A stretch of 64,000 bases of DNA from Oscillospiraceae bacterium (GCA_031269595.1 JAISYX010000066.1:25806-89805); one strand, 5' to 3'. Counted from the first letter of the stretch, positions 22,995 to 31,865 are shown. Translations and numbers: made by a program. Notes: generated by a model from the sequence alone, not told the origin.

Positions 22995-24002
22995 TTGCAG
23001 TACAATATAAATCTGGGAGCTTGGAACAGCATTTTTGCCGTGCCCTGCGCACTTGTAGACGAGCACATAAGAATGGCCGGCTCTGCTCAATTAAAGGTGC
23101 TGCTTTATCTGCTTAGATATTCAGGGCAGCCGCTGGAGCTCTCGCAAATTTCAAGCAGTATTGGTTTGCCTGAGGCGGATATTTTTGACGCATTAAATTA
23201 CTGGATAGACACAGAGCTCCTCAGCAAAAAGGATGGCGTCCTTAGCCCAAGCGGGGCAGAGGCACCGCCTGCCACCGAGGCGGTACCCGCCTCAAAGCCT
23301 GTTAAGGCTGCAAGCTTTACCCCTTCTCAGCCCACCAGACCAACACATGAGGAGTGCTCAAAAATGCTTGAGACAAGGGAGGATATACGCCACCTGCTCC
23401 GTGAGGCTCAAAATATCTTAGGCGCAGTGATTAAGCGGGGAGACGTGGACATTCTAGTCTCAATTCCCGATTGGACAGGCATTCCTGCCGATGTTTTGCT
23501 TATGATTATAAGCTATTGCGTATCTATAGGCAAAAAAAATATATCGTACATAGAAAAGGTTGCTATCTCTTGGGCTGAGGCTGAGATAGATACTGTTGAA
23601 AAGGCCGATAAAAAGCTATTTGAGCTTAGCACAAGGCAAAACGCTTGGCGCAGGGTGCGCAGTATATTCGGCATAGCCGAAAGGCGTGCGCTGGATAAAG
23701 AGGCCGAGCTGTGCAACATCTGGCTTAACGAGTGGAGGTTCACAGACGATATGCTAAAGCTGGCATATGAACGCTGCATTACCTCTGCGGGGAAGCTCAG
23801 CTTTGCCTATATTAACAAAATTTTGGATAGGTGGCAGAGCGAGGGCATCTTCACACCTAAGGATGCAGAGCTTGAAAACCCGCGCAAGATCTCCCAAAAA
23901 GAGGGCGCAAAGGGTAAGGGCAAGCGCAAGGCCTCCTATGATATATCTGAGATTGAAAAGCTCTCGTTAAGAGATACACTTGAGGATTGGGGTGATGAGT
24001 AG
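22995..24002 (+). CDS. DnaD-domain replication protein
   Basis: The N-terminal part (about 1-80; LKVLLYLLRYSGQPLELSQI, IFDALNYWIDTELLSKKDGVL) is a winged-helix-like DnaD N-domain. A Pro/Ala-rich linker (about 85-115) follows, then two helical DnaD C-type segments. The second includes WLNEWRFTDDMLKLAYERC and LSFAYINKILDRWQSEGI. DnaD proteins help load the replicative helicase. The start is set to TTG 22995 because GAGGTGA (22983-22989) is correctly spaced for it; the in-frame GTG at 22986 lies within that site. The stop overlaps by 1 nt the GTG start of the DnaC-like gene, so the pair is coupled. Confidence 0.88.
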   Translation: MQYNINLGAWNSIFAVPCALVDEHIRMAGSAQLKVLLYLLRYSGQPLELSQISSSIGLPEADIFDALNYWIDTELLSKKDGVLSPSGAEAPPATEAVPASKPVKAASFTPSQPTRPTHEECSKMLETREDIRHLLREAQNILGAVIKRGDVDILVSIPDWTGIPADVLLMIISYCVSIGKKNISYIEKVAISWAEAEIDTVEKADKKLFELSTRQNAWRRVRSIFGIAERRALDKEAELCNIWLNEWRFTDDMLKLAYERCITSAGKLSFAYINKILDRWQSEGIFTPKDAELENPRKISQKEGAKGKGKRKASYDISEIEKLSLRDTLEDWGDE

Positions 24003-24976
24003 TGGCTGTTTCAAAGGAACATTACAACTCCGCACTGGCGGATATAGCAAAGCGCAAGCAGTCTGCTGAGGCGGAGCTTGAGCTGCGCCGGCAAGCCTTT
24101 GGCCAAACAGAGCCAAGGTTTAATGTGGTTGATAGCCTAATGCGGGAATCCGGCTGGGAGGCTGTGCGTATAATAATAGAAAAGCCGGAGGACGCCAAGG
24201 CTCAAATAGAACTCCTTAAAACCCGCAATCTTGCCCTGCAAACAGAGCTTGCGTCATTGCTGGCCAAGCACAGGCTGCCGGAGGATTACCTAACTCCGCC
24301 CTACACCTGCCCAGCCTGCTCTGACACAGGCTTTAGCGAGGGCTTTATGTGCGAATGCCTTAAAAGCCTAATGAGACAAAAGGCCTTTGAGGCCTTAAAT
24401 GCAGGCACTCCCCTTGAACTCTCCGGCTTTGAGCAGTTTAAAACCTCATATTACCCTGAGGAGGGGGATTTTGGAATCTCCCCACGCACGGCCATGGCTC
24501 AGGTGCTCAAGAACTGCAAAAGCTATGCAAAGGGCTTTAGTCTTAGCTCGCCCAGCATGATATTTCTGGGCGAAACGGGCTTGGGCAAGACACATCTCTC
24601 ACTTGCGATTGCAAAGGCTGTTATTGAAAAGAGCTACGGCGTAGTTTACGGCTCTGTTCAGGATTTCATGTACAGGGTAGAGGGTGAGCGGTTTGGCAAA
24701 ATAATCGGCAGCGACACAACCAAGCTGCTAATGGACTGCGATTTGCTCATTCTGGACGACTTGGGCGCAGAGTTTGTAACTCAATTTACCGTTTCGGTTT
24801 TGCACCAAATTATAAATTTTAGGCTTCTTTCAAGAAAGCCCACTATAATAAGCACCAACCTGAGCTTGGATGAAATGGAAGCCAAGTACGGCGAACGCAT
24901 TGTCTCCCGCATAAGCGGCAACTACAAGGTGGTAAAATTCTTTGGCAGCGATATTAGAGTTATTCGCAGGAAGTAG
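24002..24976 (+). CDS. DnaC/DnaI-like helicase-loader ATPase
   Basis: The protein has 324 residues. The N-terminal half is helical and charged, ending in a zinc-binding-type motif CPACSDTGFSEGFMCEC (about 103-119). The C-terminal AAA+ domain has Walker A GETGLGKTH (about 190-198), Walker B LLILDDLG and a sensor-like IISTNLSLDEMEAKYGERIVSRI. The family loads the replicative helicase at the origin. It begins with GTG 24002 overlapping the preceding stop. Pairing with a DnaD-like protein matches the DnaD-DnaI helicase-loading system of low-GC Gram-positives. IstB, the insertion-sequence relative, is unlikely because no transposase lies nearby. Confidence 0.92.
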   Translation: MAVSKEHYNSALADIAKRKQSAEAELELRRQAFGQTEPRFNVVDSLMRESGWEAVRIIIEKPEDAKAQIELLKTRNLALQTELASLLAKHRLPEDYLTPPYTCPACSDTGFSEGFMCECLKSLMRQKAFEALNAGTPLELSGFEQFKTSYYPEEGDFGISPRTAMAQVLKNCKSYAKGFSLSSPSMIFLGETGLGKTHLSLAIAKAVIEKSYGVVYGSVQDFMYRVEGERFGKIIGSDTTKLLMDCDLLILDDLGAEFVTQFTVSVLHQIINFRLLSRKPTIISTNLSLDEMEAKYGERIVSRISGNYKVVKFFGSDIRVIRRK

Positions 24977-24979
24977 CGG

Positions 24980-25222
24980 CTAATCCCTTAAAAACAGGGT
25001 TGTTATTCCAGGGTTAACAACAGAAATCATCTTATCGCTTATTCTTGAGTGCCGCAGCTCGCCTCGCACCATTTCCAAAAGAGCTGTGCCTGAGTTATAG
25101 CCGTGCACAACCACAATTTCGCCTACATCCTTAGGTGCTGTTCTTATAAGATTTTCCAGCTTGTGTTTGGCCGCTTGCCTTTCCATGCCGTGTATGTCAA
25201 TTTTTAATACTTTCTTGTTCAA
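24980..25222 (-). CDS. Stand-alone Smr-domain protein
   Basis: The 80-residue protein consists almost entirely of a small MutS-related (Smr) domain: DIHGMERQAAKHKLENLI, then IVVVHGYNSGTALLEMVRGEL. The DxHG and HGxxSG motifs are those of Smr nucleases. Larger Smr proteins cut DNA or RNA; an activity for this minimal form is unproven. The start is TTG 25222, supported by GGAGG about 8 nt upstream. It converges on the helicase-loader gene, 4 nt away. Confidence 0.85.
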   Translation of the reverse strand: MNKKVLKIDIHGMERQAAKHKLENLIRTAPKDVGEIVVVHGYNSGTALLEMVRGELRHSRISDKMISVVNPGITTLFLRD

Positions 25223-25299
25223 ACTTTACGCCTCCAGTCATATTGTCCCTCCGCTTTACATAAGCTTGAGTGAAGTAAAAACGGAGGTGTTTATTCAAA

Positions 25300-25863
25300 A
25301 TGTTTGTATGGTCAATTAAGACATCCAAAAAGGAAGTTGCAATCCTTATTATAGGAATCATAGCCTTTGTGGCGGCTCTTGTTTATGTTCTGTGGCCAAC
25401 AGGCTCTGCGGAGACCTCTGCCTTAGTAAGTCAGGGATACTCGGTAAAGGGCTCAACAGAGGCTGAGCGTACGCAGTTCCTTAAGCAGTTTGGCTGGGAT
25501 TTAAAAAAGGACAGTGCAGCAGAAAGTCAGGAAGTAACAATACCAATTGAGTTTACCAATGTTTATGTGCAGTATAACCAACTGCAAAAACAGCAGGGCT
25601 TCGATTTGGAAAAATATAAGGGCAAAAAAGCAACACGATGGATATATAAAGTTAGCAATTACCCGGGAGAAAAGCAGAATGTCTATGCAAACCTGCTTAT
25701 TTGTGACGGCGATGTTATAGGCGGAGACATATCCTCTACAGAGTTTGACGGCTTTATGCACGGCTTTTCGCTGGATAAGGCGGGTGCGTCTGAAACTCCC
25801 GCCACCACTCAAGCTGTTAGCGAGGCAAGCACTCCCGAAACCACGGCTGCGCCCTCTAACTGA
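25300..25863 (+). CDS. DUF4830 membrane-anchored protein
   Basis: The 187-residue protein has one N-terminal membrane helix (about 13-32) and an extracytoplasmic domain matching DUF4830. Its blocks are RTQFLKQFGWDL, IPIEFTNVYVQYNQLQKQQGF, DLEKYKGKKATRWIYKVSNYPG and VYANLLICDGDVIGGDISS. A Ser/Thr/Ala-rich tail ends the protein. Family function is unknown. GGAGGTG lies about 12 nt before ATG 25300. Confidence 0.85.
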   Translation: MFVWSIKTSKKEVAILIIGIIAFVAALVYVLWPTGSAETSALVSQGYSVKGSTEAERTQFLKQFGWDLKKDSAAESQEVTIPIEFTNVYVQYNQLQKQQGFDLEKYKGKKATRWIYKVSNYPGEKQNVYANLLICDGDVIGGDISSTEFDGFMHGFSLDKAGASETPATTQAVSEASTPETTAAPSN

Positions 25864-25894
25864 AGGCCTGCTGGCTTAGATGTGGTTTGGGTGC

Positions 25895-26779
25895 TTATAA
25901 GCCGCTAAGGTCAAAGGCGGGGATAAATCCCTCGTCTGCGGCGGTTAGCTCCTGCACAAAGCCCTCTAAGCCAAGCTCAAACAAAACACCGCATAGCTTA
26001 TCATATTCACGCCGTGTTATTTTGCGCTTAAGCTCACGAAAGGCGGAGATATTCCCGTGTGGGGTATACTGCGCCATAAGGCTGAAAAGGGCTCGGCCTT
26101 TATATCTTTTATTGACAATATTAAGAACCTCTATAGAATTAAGGGTGTTTTCAGGCAGAATCAAATGTCTGATTATAACGCCCTTTTTCATTATGTCATT
26201 TTCAATAATAGGAGTAGGCGAGAGCTCCAGCATGGCATCTATGGCGGCTTGCGCAATTTTAGGGTAGTCCTCTGCGCCGGAATACTTCATTGCAGCAGGA
26301 GAAAGGGCATATTTAAAATCGGGGAGCCAGATGTCAACATAATCAGCCAAGGCATTGATTGTCTGGGACTTTTCGTAGCCGCTGCTGTTCCAAACAATGG
26401 GGATTTGCGGCCTGTAAAGCTCAAGAGCTTTAATGATCCTAGGCACAAAATGTGTGCCGCTAACCAAGTTGATATTGTGCACGCCCTGCGCCTCAAGGCC
26501 TTTGAACACCTGCGCAAGCTCGGTGCAGCTCAAAGCCTTGCCAAAGCCCTGTGTAGAAATTTCGTGATTTTGGCAGAAGACACAGCCCAGAGTACACCCG
26601 CTAAAAAACACAGCACCAGAGCCATTTGTGCCGCTTATAACAGGCTCTTCCCAGTGGTGGGGCGCAGCTCTGGCTACAACAGGCTTCAGCCCCATGCCGC
26701 AAAAGCCCTTGCCGCTGTTTTGTGTGCGTAGGGCATTGCAATTTTTGGGGCAGAGGTTGCAGTTTAATTTATAACTCAT
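25895..26779 (-). CDS. Radical SAM protein, PflX-like (COG1313)
   Basis: The 294-residue protein starts with a Cys motif CNLCPKNCNALR...GKGFCGMG. The radical SAM signature GCTLGCVFCQNHEIS (CxxxCxxC) follows, then INLVSGTHFVPRII, VDIWLPDFKY and HLILPENTL. The family resembles activating enzymes for glycyl-radical enzymes, but no such partner is encoded nearby, so the target is unknown. It is a single gene on the minus strand, convergent with the DUF4830 gene and divergent from the pentapeptide-repeat gene. Confidence 0.88.
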   Translation of the reverse strand: MSYKLNCNLCPKNCNALRTQNSGKGFCGMGLKPVVARAAPHHWEEPVISGTNGSGAVFFSGCTLGCVFCQNHEISTQGFGKALSCTELAQVFKGLEAQGVHNINLVSGTHFVPRIIKALELYRPQIPIVWNSSGYEKSQTINALADYVDIWLPDFKYALSPAAMKYSGAEDYPKIAQAAIDAMLELSPTPIIENDIMKKGVIIRHLILPENTLNSIEVLNIVNKRYKGRALFSLMAQYTPHGNISAFRELKRKITRREYDKLCGVLFELGLEGFVQELTAADEGFIPAFDLSGL

Positions 26780-26823
26780 AATGTCTAATTTTATCAGAAT
26801 ATCGTAATTTTGTCAAAGGGAGC

Positions 26824-26852
26824 TTGCAATTTGTGTTAAAATAAGCTATAAT
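26824..26852 (+). promoter_or_regulatory. Promoter of the pentapeptide-repeat gene
   Basis: TTGCAA (26824-26829), a 17-nt spacer and TATAAT (26847-26852). Its position rules out the upstream in-frame GTG at 26853 as a start. Confidence 0.7.
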
Positions 26853-26888
26853 GTGACCGTAAACTCTGTTGAAGGTGTGATGTCAAAA

Positions 26889-27893
26889 ATGAAAGTAATG
26901 CATAAAACTATCCTCATTATTGTTCTTACGGCGGTAACGCTTGCAAGTACGGCGTTTTTGGTTATAAATTACTACAACCCTGTTAGCAATGCACAGGATG
27001 TTCTCCACACTGTGCAGTCAATAACCTTTGGACTGGCTATTTTGACAGGTGCAGGCACAGCCGCCGTTGGCTACCGTGCCCACAGCATTAAAGAGACAGA
27101 CGCAACCAACAGGCGTTTTAAAGAGGCGGTGGATTCTATGACCACAGGCGGTGATGAAGCAGAGGATGTTTTTAAGCGCATTCAGGGCATACTTGCCTTA
27201 GAGAGGCTGGCATTTAATGCACCTGACAACAAGGAACGCCAAAGAGTTATGGACGTGCTGTGCGGCTGGCTGCAAGAGGTGAGGAAGGCAGAACCCGATG
27301 AGGAGACAGACTACACTGGTGTTAATAATATAGGCAAGGACCACGAGCACGCTATAAAGGTGATTATAAGGCTAAGGGCAAAATATAAAAAGTTGGAGGT
27401 TGATTTGTCAAAGACAAATTTGTGTTGGGCAGATTTTCAGGGAGCTAATTTAAACGAGGCAAATTTTCGGGAAGCTAATTTAAGCTGGGCAAATTTTGAG
27501 GAAGCTAATTTAAACGGAGCGAATTTTCAGGAAGTTAACTTAGACTGGGCAAATTTTATGCAAACTCATTTAAGCGGGGCAGATTTTTTTAAAGCCAACT
27601 GCGAATATGTGCGTTTTAATTTTGCCCACTGCGAAGATGTGAAATTTTTGTTTGCCTACTGCGAAGGGGCGAGTTTTGAGTGCACCCACTGCGAAGAGGC
27701 AAGTTTTGAGCGTGCCCACTGTGAATATGCAGATTTTAGTGATGCTAATTGCGAGGGCGCAGACTTTACTGATGCAAGTGGTGTAAATTTGAGACGAGCA
27801 TTTACAAACGAAAAAACAAAAATGCCAGAAGAAATCACCAAAGTACCACTCGAAGCCATCATCACCGAAGACACCCCAGAAAAAATAACATAA
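26889..27893 (+). CDS. Membrane-anchored pentapeptide-repeat protein with Cys ladder
   Basis: Two N-terminal membrane helices (TILIIVLTAVTLASTAFLVI and SITFGLAILTGAGTAAVG) are followed by a charged helical linker. A pentapeptide-repeat domain covers most of the C-terminal half. Such repeats fold into a right-handed square beta-helix. The first ten repeats have alternating central Leu and Phe (ANLNEANFREANLSWANF). In the next dozen the Leu positions become Cys in a strict 10-residue rhythm (AHCEDVKF, AYCEGASF, THCEEASF, AHCEYADF, ANCEGADF). A short Glu/Pro/Thr tail ends the protein. The start is ATG 26889 because GAAGGTG (26871-26877) is too close to ATG 26880 and the promoter overlaps anything earlier. 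The role is unknown. Confidence 0.85.
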   Translation: MKVMHKTILIIVLTAVTLASTAFLVINYYNPVSNAQDVLHTVQSITFGLAILTGAGTAAVGYRAHSIKETDATNRRFKEAVDSMTTGGDEAEDVFKRIQGILALERLAFNAPDNKERQRVMDVLCGWLQEVRKAEPDEETDYTGVNNIGKDHEHAIKVIIRLRAKYKKLEVDLSKTNLCWADFQGANLNEANFREANLSWANFEEANLNGANFQEVNLDWANFMQTHLSGADFFKANCEYVRFNFAHCEDVKFLFAYCEGASFECTHCEEASFERAHCEYADFSDANCEGADFTDASGVNLRRAFTNEKTKMPEEITKVPLEAIITEDTPEKIT

Positions 27894-27894
27894 C

Positions 27895-27927
27895 AAAGGC
27901 GGGAACAAAACGTTCCCGCCTTTTATT
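27895..27927. terminator. Bidirectional terminator
   Basis: GGCGGGAAC pairs with GTTCCCGCC around a 5-nt loop. It is flanked by AAA and TTTTATT, separating the pentapeptide gene and the convergent hydrogenase operon. Confidence 0.85.
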
Positions 27928-27933
27928 AATGCA

Positions 27934-29676
27934 TCAATACTTTGGCTTTGCAGAATAATGTGTGTGCAAAATCTCGTGTGCTTTGTGGCTTCCAGGCTCT
28001 CCAAAATACTCGTCATAGAGCATCTTCATAACAGGGCTCTGGTGCGACTTTCTTAGCTTCATGCCGCTGTCCTCATTATATAGAGCGGAGGCACGCAGGG
28101 TTTTAATATCCACAGTGTTGCGCACCTTTGCAGACTTAATTGGCTGACCGCCGCCGTTTACACAGCCGCCCGGGCAGCACATAACCTCAATAAAGTGATA
28201 ATCTGCCTCACCTGCGTTAATCTTGTTAAGCAGAGCATCTGCATTTGCAAGGCCGGAGACAACCGCAACGTTTACGGTTAAGCCTGCTATTTCATAGCTG
28301 GCCTCCTTAACGCCGTCTATACCACGCACTGCATGATAATCAAGCTGAGACAAATCCTTGCCCTCAAGCACGTCAGCAGCCGTACGCAGAGCAGCCTCCA
28401 TAACGCCGCCTGTTGCGCCGAATATAACGCCTGCGCCTGAAAATACGCCCAGAGCAGGGTCAAAGTCCTCGTCAGGCAGATTGACAAAATCTACGCCCGC
28501 ACGCTTAATCATGCGTGAGAACTCACGGGTTGTAAGCACATAATCTGTGTCGGGAACACCTGCGGCAGACTGGCCGTCACGCAGACGCTCACCCTTTTTG
28601 GCTGTACAGGGCATGGCCGAAACCACAACAACATTCTTGGGGTCAAGATTGTTCTTCTCTGCAAACCATGTTTTAATAACAGAACCCGCCATTTGCTGTG
28701 GGCTCTTGCAGGAGGAGAGATTATCAAGGAACTCAGGGTGGAAGTGCTCGGCATAGTTAATCCAGCCCGGAGAGCAGGAGGTTATCATTGGCAGCTTGCC
28801 GCCATTTTTAACCCTTTGCAAAAACTCCGTTGCCTCCTCCATGATAGTTAAATCGGCAGCAAAGTTGGTGTCAAACACTTGGTCAAAGCCAAGACGCTTT
28901 GCAGCAGCAGCCATTCTGCCCTCAACATTTGTGCCTATAGGCAGGCCGAATTCCTCACCCAAGCCCGCACGCACAGAGGGGGCGGCATGGAACACAACAT
29001 ACTTATCGGGGTTTGAAATCTCTTTAAACACAGCGTCTACATCGTCACGCTCACGCAGTGCGCCTGTGGGACAGGCGACTATGCACTGTCCGCAGCCAAC
29101 GCAGGCTGTCTCGGCAAGAGTCTTCTCAAAGGCGCAGCCTATGTGGGTGTCAAAGCCTCTGGCGTTTGCACCTATAACCTCCACATGCTGGGCACGGCAG
29201 GCGGCCTCGCAACGGCGGCAGAGTATGCACTTGTTGTTATCTCTTACAAGGTGCTCACCGCTTATTTCTAGGGGGAAGTCCTGCATAAGCCCCTTAAAGC
29301 GGTCTACATCCTCCACTCCGTACTCATAGCAAAGAGCCTGTAGCTCGCAGCTGCCTGAGCGTATGCAAGAAAGGCACTTCTTATCATGGTTAGAGAGAAG
29401 AAGCTCCAGTGTTGTTTTGCGGGATTCACGTATCTTGGGAGTGTTTGTTTGAATCTCCATGCCCTCATTAACAGGATACACACAGGACGCAACCAAAGAG
29501 CGTGCGCCCTTAACCTCTACCACACAAATGCGGCAGGCGGCTATCTCGTTTAAATCCTTGAGGAAGCACAGGGTGGGAATATCAATTTTAGCATAACGGG
29601 CGGCTTCAAGTATAGTGGAGCCTGCCGGTACGGCATATTCTTTACCGTTTATCTTTACATTAACAATATTTTCCAT
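27934..29676 (-). CDS. hydA: NADH-linked [FeFe]-hydrogenase, catalytic subunit
   Basis: The enzyme reduces protons to H2 (or oxidises H2) at the H-cluster. The N-terminal 2Fe-2S domain has CFLKDLNEIAACRICVVEV. A His/Cys-ligated 4Fe-4S site follows (NHDKKCLSCIRSGSC), then two 4Fe-4S motifs (CILCRRCEAAC, CVGCGQCIVACPTGAL). The H-cluster motifs are complete: TSCSPGW, MPCTAKKGE and EVMCCPGGCVNGGGQP. A small-subunit-like C-terminus (MLYDEYFGEPGSHKAHEILH) completes it. The start is ATG 29676 with AAGGAG 9 nt upstream; 15 extra in-frame codons precede it. It is last in a five-gene operon with NuoF- and NuoE-like partners, so it is probably trimeric and possibly electron-bifurcating. No HydE, HydF or HydG maturase is in the window. 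Confidence 0.97.
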   Translation of the reverse strand: MENIVNVKINGKEYAVPAGSTILEAARYAKIDIPTLCFLKDLNEIAACRICVVEVKGARSLVASCVYPVNEGMEIQTNTPKIRESRKTTLELLLSNHDKKCLSCIRSGSCELQALCYEYGVEDVDRFKGLMQDFPLEISGEHLVRDNNKCILCRRCEAACRAQHVEVIGANARGFDTHIGCAFEKTLAETACVGCGQCIVACPTGALRERDDVDAVFKEISNPDKYVVFHAAPSVRAGLGEEFGLPIGTNVEGRMAAAAKRLGFDQVFDTNFAADLTIMEEATEFLQRVKNGGKLPMITSCSPGWINYAEHFHPEFLDNLSSCKSPQQMAGSVIKTWFAEKNNLDPKNVVVVSAMPCTAKKGERLRDGQSAAGVPDTDYVLTTREFSRMIKRAGVDFVNLPDEDFDPALGVFSGAGVIFGATGGVMEAALRTAADVLEGKDLSQLDYHAVRGIDGVKEASYEIAGLTVNVAVVSGLANADALLNKINAGEADYHFIEVMCCPGGCVNGGGQPIKSAKVRNTVDIKTLRASALYNEDSGMKLRKSHQSPVMKMLYDEYFGEPGSHKAHEILHTHYSAKPKY

Positions 29677-29690
29677 TCCGGTATTACTCC

Positions 29691-31478
29691 TTACTTCTTT
29701 ATGATTGCGCCGAACTTGCACTTTTCAATACAAGCACCGCACTTAATGCACTTGTTTAGGTCTATAACATGGGGCTCTTTAACTGTGCCGGAGATTGCGC
29801 CAACAGGGCAAACTCTTGCGCAGAGTGTGCAGCCCTTGCACTTTTCGGCTATAATAAAGTAGCTCAGCAAGCTCTTGCAAACCCCTGCGGGGCACTTTTT
29901 ATTAACAACATGAGCCTCATACTCATCACGGAAATATTTAAGAGTAGAGAGCACAGGGTTAGGAGCAGTTTGTCCCAAGCCGCAAAGTGCGTTTTCTTTA
30001 ATATAGTAGCACAGAGCTTCCAGCTTATCTAAATCCTCAAGCTCGCCCTGTCCGGCGGTAATGCGCTCAAGAATTTCATGCAGCCTCTTTGTGCCGACAC
30101 GGCAGGGGGTGCACTTTCCGCAGGATTCATCAACGGTGAACTCAAGGAAGAACTTGGCTATATCAACCATGCAGGAGTCCTCATCCATAACGATAAGGCC
30201 GCCTGAACCCATCATAGAGCCTATGGAGATAAGATTATCGTAATCAATTTCTATATCCATGTGCTCAGGGGGGATGCATCCGCCGGAGGGGCCGCCTGTC
30301 TGGGCCGCCTTAAACTTTTTGCCGTCGGGAATGCCGCCGCCTATCTCCTCAACAATCTCACGCAGTGTAGTTCCCATGGGAACCTCTACAAGGCCTGTGT
30401 TGTTGATTTTGCCGCCAAGAGCAAAAACCTTGGTGCCCTTTGACTTCTCTGTGCCCATGGCTGCGAACCACTCAGCACCGTTAAGTATAATTTGGGGAAT
30501 ATTTGCATAGGTTTCAACGTTGTTAAGCACCGTTGGCTTGCCGTAAAGACCCTTAACTGCGGGGAAGGGTGGGCGGTTTCTCGGTTCGCCTCTCTTGCCC
30601 TCAATTGAGTTGAGCAGAGCCGTCTCCTCGCCGCAGACAAATGCGCCTGCACCAAGACGGATTTCAACGTCAAAATCAAAGCCTGTTTCAAAGATATTCT
30701 TGCCCAAAAGGCCGTATTCTCTGGCCTGAGCAATAGCTATATTCAAGCGGTAAACTGCTATTGGATACTCTGCACGTACATAGATATAGCCCTTGTTAGC
30801 ACCTATTGCATAGCCTGCAATGGCCATAGCCTCAAGCACTGCGTGGGGGTCGCCCTCAAGCACGGACCTGTCCATAAATGCGCCCGGGTCGCCCTCGTCG
30901 GCGTTACAGGCTACATATTTTTGGTCGGCCTGATTGGCGGCAGCAAAGCTCCATTTAAGGCCTGTGGGGAAGCCTCCGCCGCCTCTGCCCCTAAGGCCGG
31001 AGGCCTTAACGGTGTCTATAACCTGCTGCGGTGTAAGCTCTGTAAGAGCCTTGCCAAGGGCGGCATAGCCGTCTACAGCAATGTATTCATCTATCTTTTC
31101 GGGGTCGATAACGCCGCAGTTACGCAGCGCAACTCGCTTTTGCTTTGCATAGAATGAGGTTTGGTTAAGTGATTTAATGGTATCCTCTGCAACAGTCTCG
31201 GAATAGAGCAAACGCTGGACTATGCGCCCCTTGAGCAAGTGCTCCTCGACTATTTCGGTTATGTCATCCTCCTTAACCATGGAGTAGAAAGCACCCTCGG
31301 GGTATACAACCACGATAGGGCCCAGAGCGCAAAGGCCGAAACAGCCCGTTTTAATAACATTAACCTCTTTTTCAAGGCCAAGCCTAACAAGCTCCGCCTG
31401 CATTAAGGTTATAAGCTTTTCGCTGTTTGAGGAGGTACATCCGGTACCGCCGCAAATCAGCACGGTAGAACGAAACAT
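29691..31478 (-). CDS. hydB: Hydrogenase diaphorase subunit, NuoF-like
   Basis: The 595-residue subunit carries NAD(H)/FMN and Fe-S clusters and links HydA to NADH. A thioredoxin-like 2Fe-2S domain comes first (LICGGTGCTSSNSEK, KTGCFGLCALGP). The NuoF core has GLRGRGGGGFPTGLKW for NADH/FMN, AFVCGEETALLNSIEG, and SCGKCTPCRVGTKRL for a 4Fe-4S cluster. The C-terminus adds two ferredoxin motifs (CKGCTLCARVCPVGA, CIKCGACIEKCKFGA). AAGGAGG lies before ATG 31478. It is followed 14 nt later by hydA. Confidence 0.96.
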   Translation of the reverse strand: MFRSTVLICGGTGCTSSNSEKLITLMQAELVRLGLEKEVNVIKTGCFGLCALGPIVVVYPEGAFYSMVKEDDITEIVEEHLLKGRIVQRLLYSETVAEDTIKSLNQTSFYAKQKRVALRNCGVIDPEKIDEYIAVDGYAALGKALTELTPQQVIDTVKASGLRGRGGGGFPTGLKWSFAAANQADQKYVACNADEGDPGAFMDRSVLEGDPHAVLEAMAIAGYAIGANKGYIYVRAEYPIAVYRLNIAIAQAREYGLLGKNIFETGFDFDVEIRLGAGAFVCGEETALLNSIEGKRGEPRNRPPFPAVKGLYGKPTVLNNVETYANIPQIILNGAEWFAAMGTEKSKGTKVFALGGKINNTGLVEVPMGTTLREIVEEIGGGIPDGKKFKAAQTGGPSGGCIPPEHMDIEIDYDNLISIGSMMGSGGLIVMDEDSCMVDIAKFFLEFTVDESCGKCTPCRVGTKRLHEILERITAGQGELEDLDKLEALCYYIKENALCGLGQTAPNPVLSTLKYFRDEYEAHVVNKKCPAGVCKSLLSYFIIAEKCKGCTLCARVCPVGAISGTVKEPHVIDLNKCIKCGACIEKCKFGAIIKK

Positions 31479-31490
31479 GCATTTACCTCC

Positions 31491-31862
31491 TTATTTTGCA
31501 ACACTGCCTATTGTGTATTCTGTAACGACATTGCCGTTTACTATGTGGTCATTAATGATGCGCACAGCCTTTTCGGCAGTAACCTTAACATAGGTTACCT
31601 TTTCTTCATTGGGGGCTACAACCTCAATTACGGGCTCATATTGGCAAACGCCTATACATCCTGTTTGAGAAACGCTTACATTGTGCAGGTTACGCTTTTC
31701 AACCTCTTCAACAAGTGCGGCCAGAACAGGCCTTGCACCGGCAGCTATGCCGCAGGTTGCCATGCCCACCAGAATGCGGATTTTATCCTCGTTATCCTGC
31801 CTCATTCCAACAGCGGCTTGGGTCTTTTCTTTAATTGCCTTTAATTCAGCTAAAGATTTCAT
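31491..31862 (-). CDS. Thioredoxin-like 2Fe-2S ferredoxin domain protein
   Basis: The 123-residue protein has a helical N-terminus and a thioredoxin-like ferredoxin domain. Its cluster Cys pattern is ATCGIAAGARPV then SQTGCIGVCQYEPVIEV. Such small proteins accompany NADH-linked hydrogenases in many Clostridia and resemble the first domain of HydB. It may shuttle electrons within the complex. GGAGGTG precedes ATG 31862, and the gene starts 3 nt after the ATPase-domain gene stops. Confidence 0.9.
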   Translation of the reverse strand: MKSLAELKAIKEKTQAAVGMRQDNEDKIRILVGMATCGIAAGARPVLAALVEEVEKRNLHNVSVSQTGCIGVCQYEPVIEVVAPNEEKVTYVKVTAEKAVRIINDHIVNGNVVTEYTIGSVAK

Positions 31863-31865
31863 CTA

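Noticed and set aside
22862..23090. Two minus-strand frames of 68 and 74 codons across element R2 and the start of the DnaD-like gene
   Set aside because: They read straight through the palindromic repeat (giving GADLCVCP- and GRPMCLP-type peptides) and have no ribosome-binding site. They are typical spurious translations of this repeat.
24002..24976. IstB transposition helper instead of a helicase loader
   Set aside because: No IstA-type transposase or terminal repeats nearby, and the gene is coupled to a DnaD-like gene.
26057..26731. Plus-strand frame of 224 codons opposite the PflX-like gene
   Set aside because: It is antisense to the radical SAM core. Residue pattern is not protein-like and there is no ribosome-binding site.
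28796..29329. Plus-strand frame of 177 codons opposite hydA
   Set aside because: It is a shadow of the hydrogenase Fe-S domain coding strand; no independent signals.
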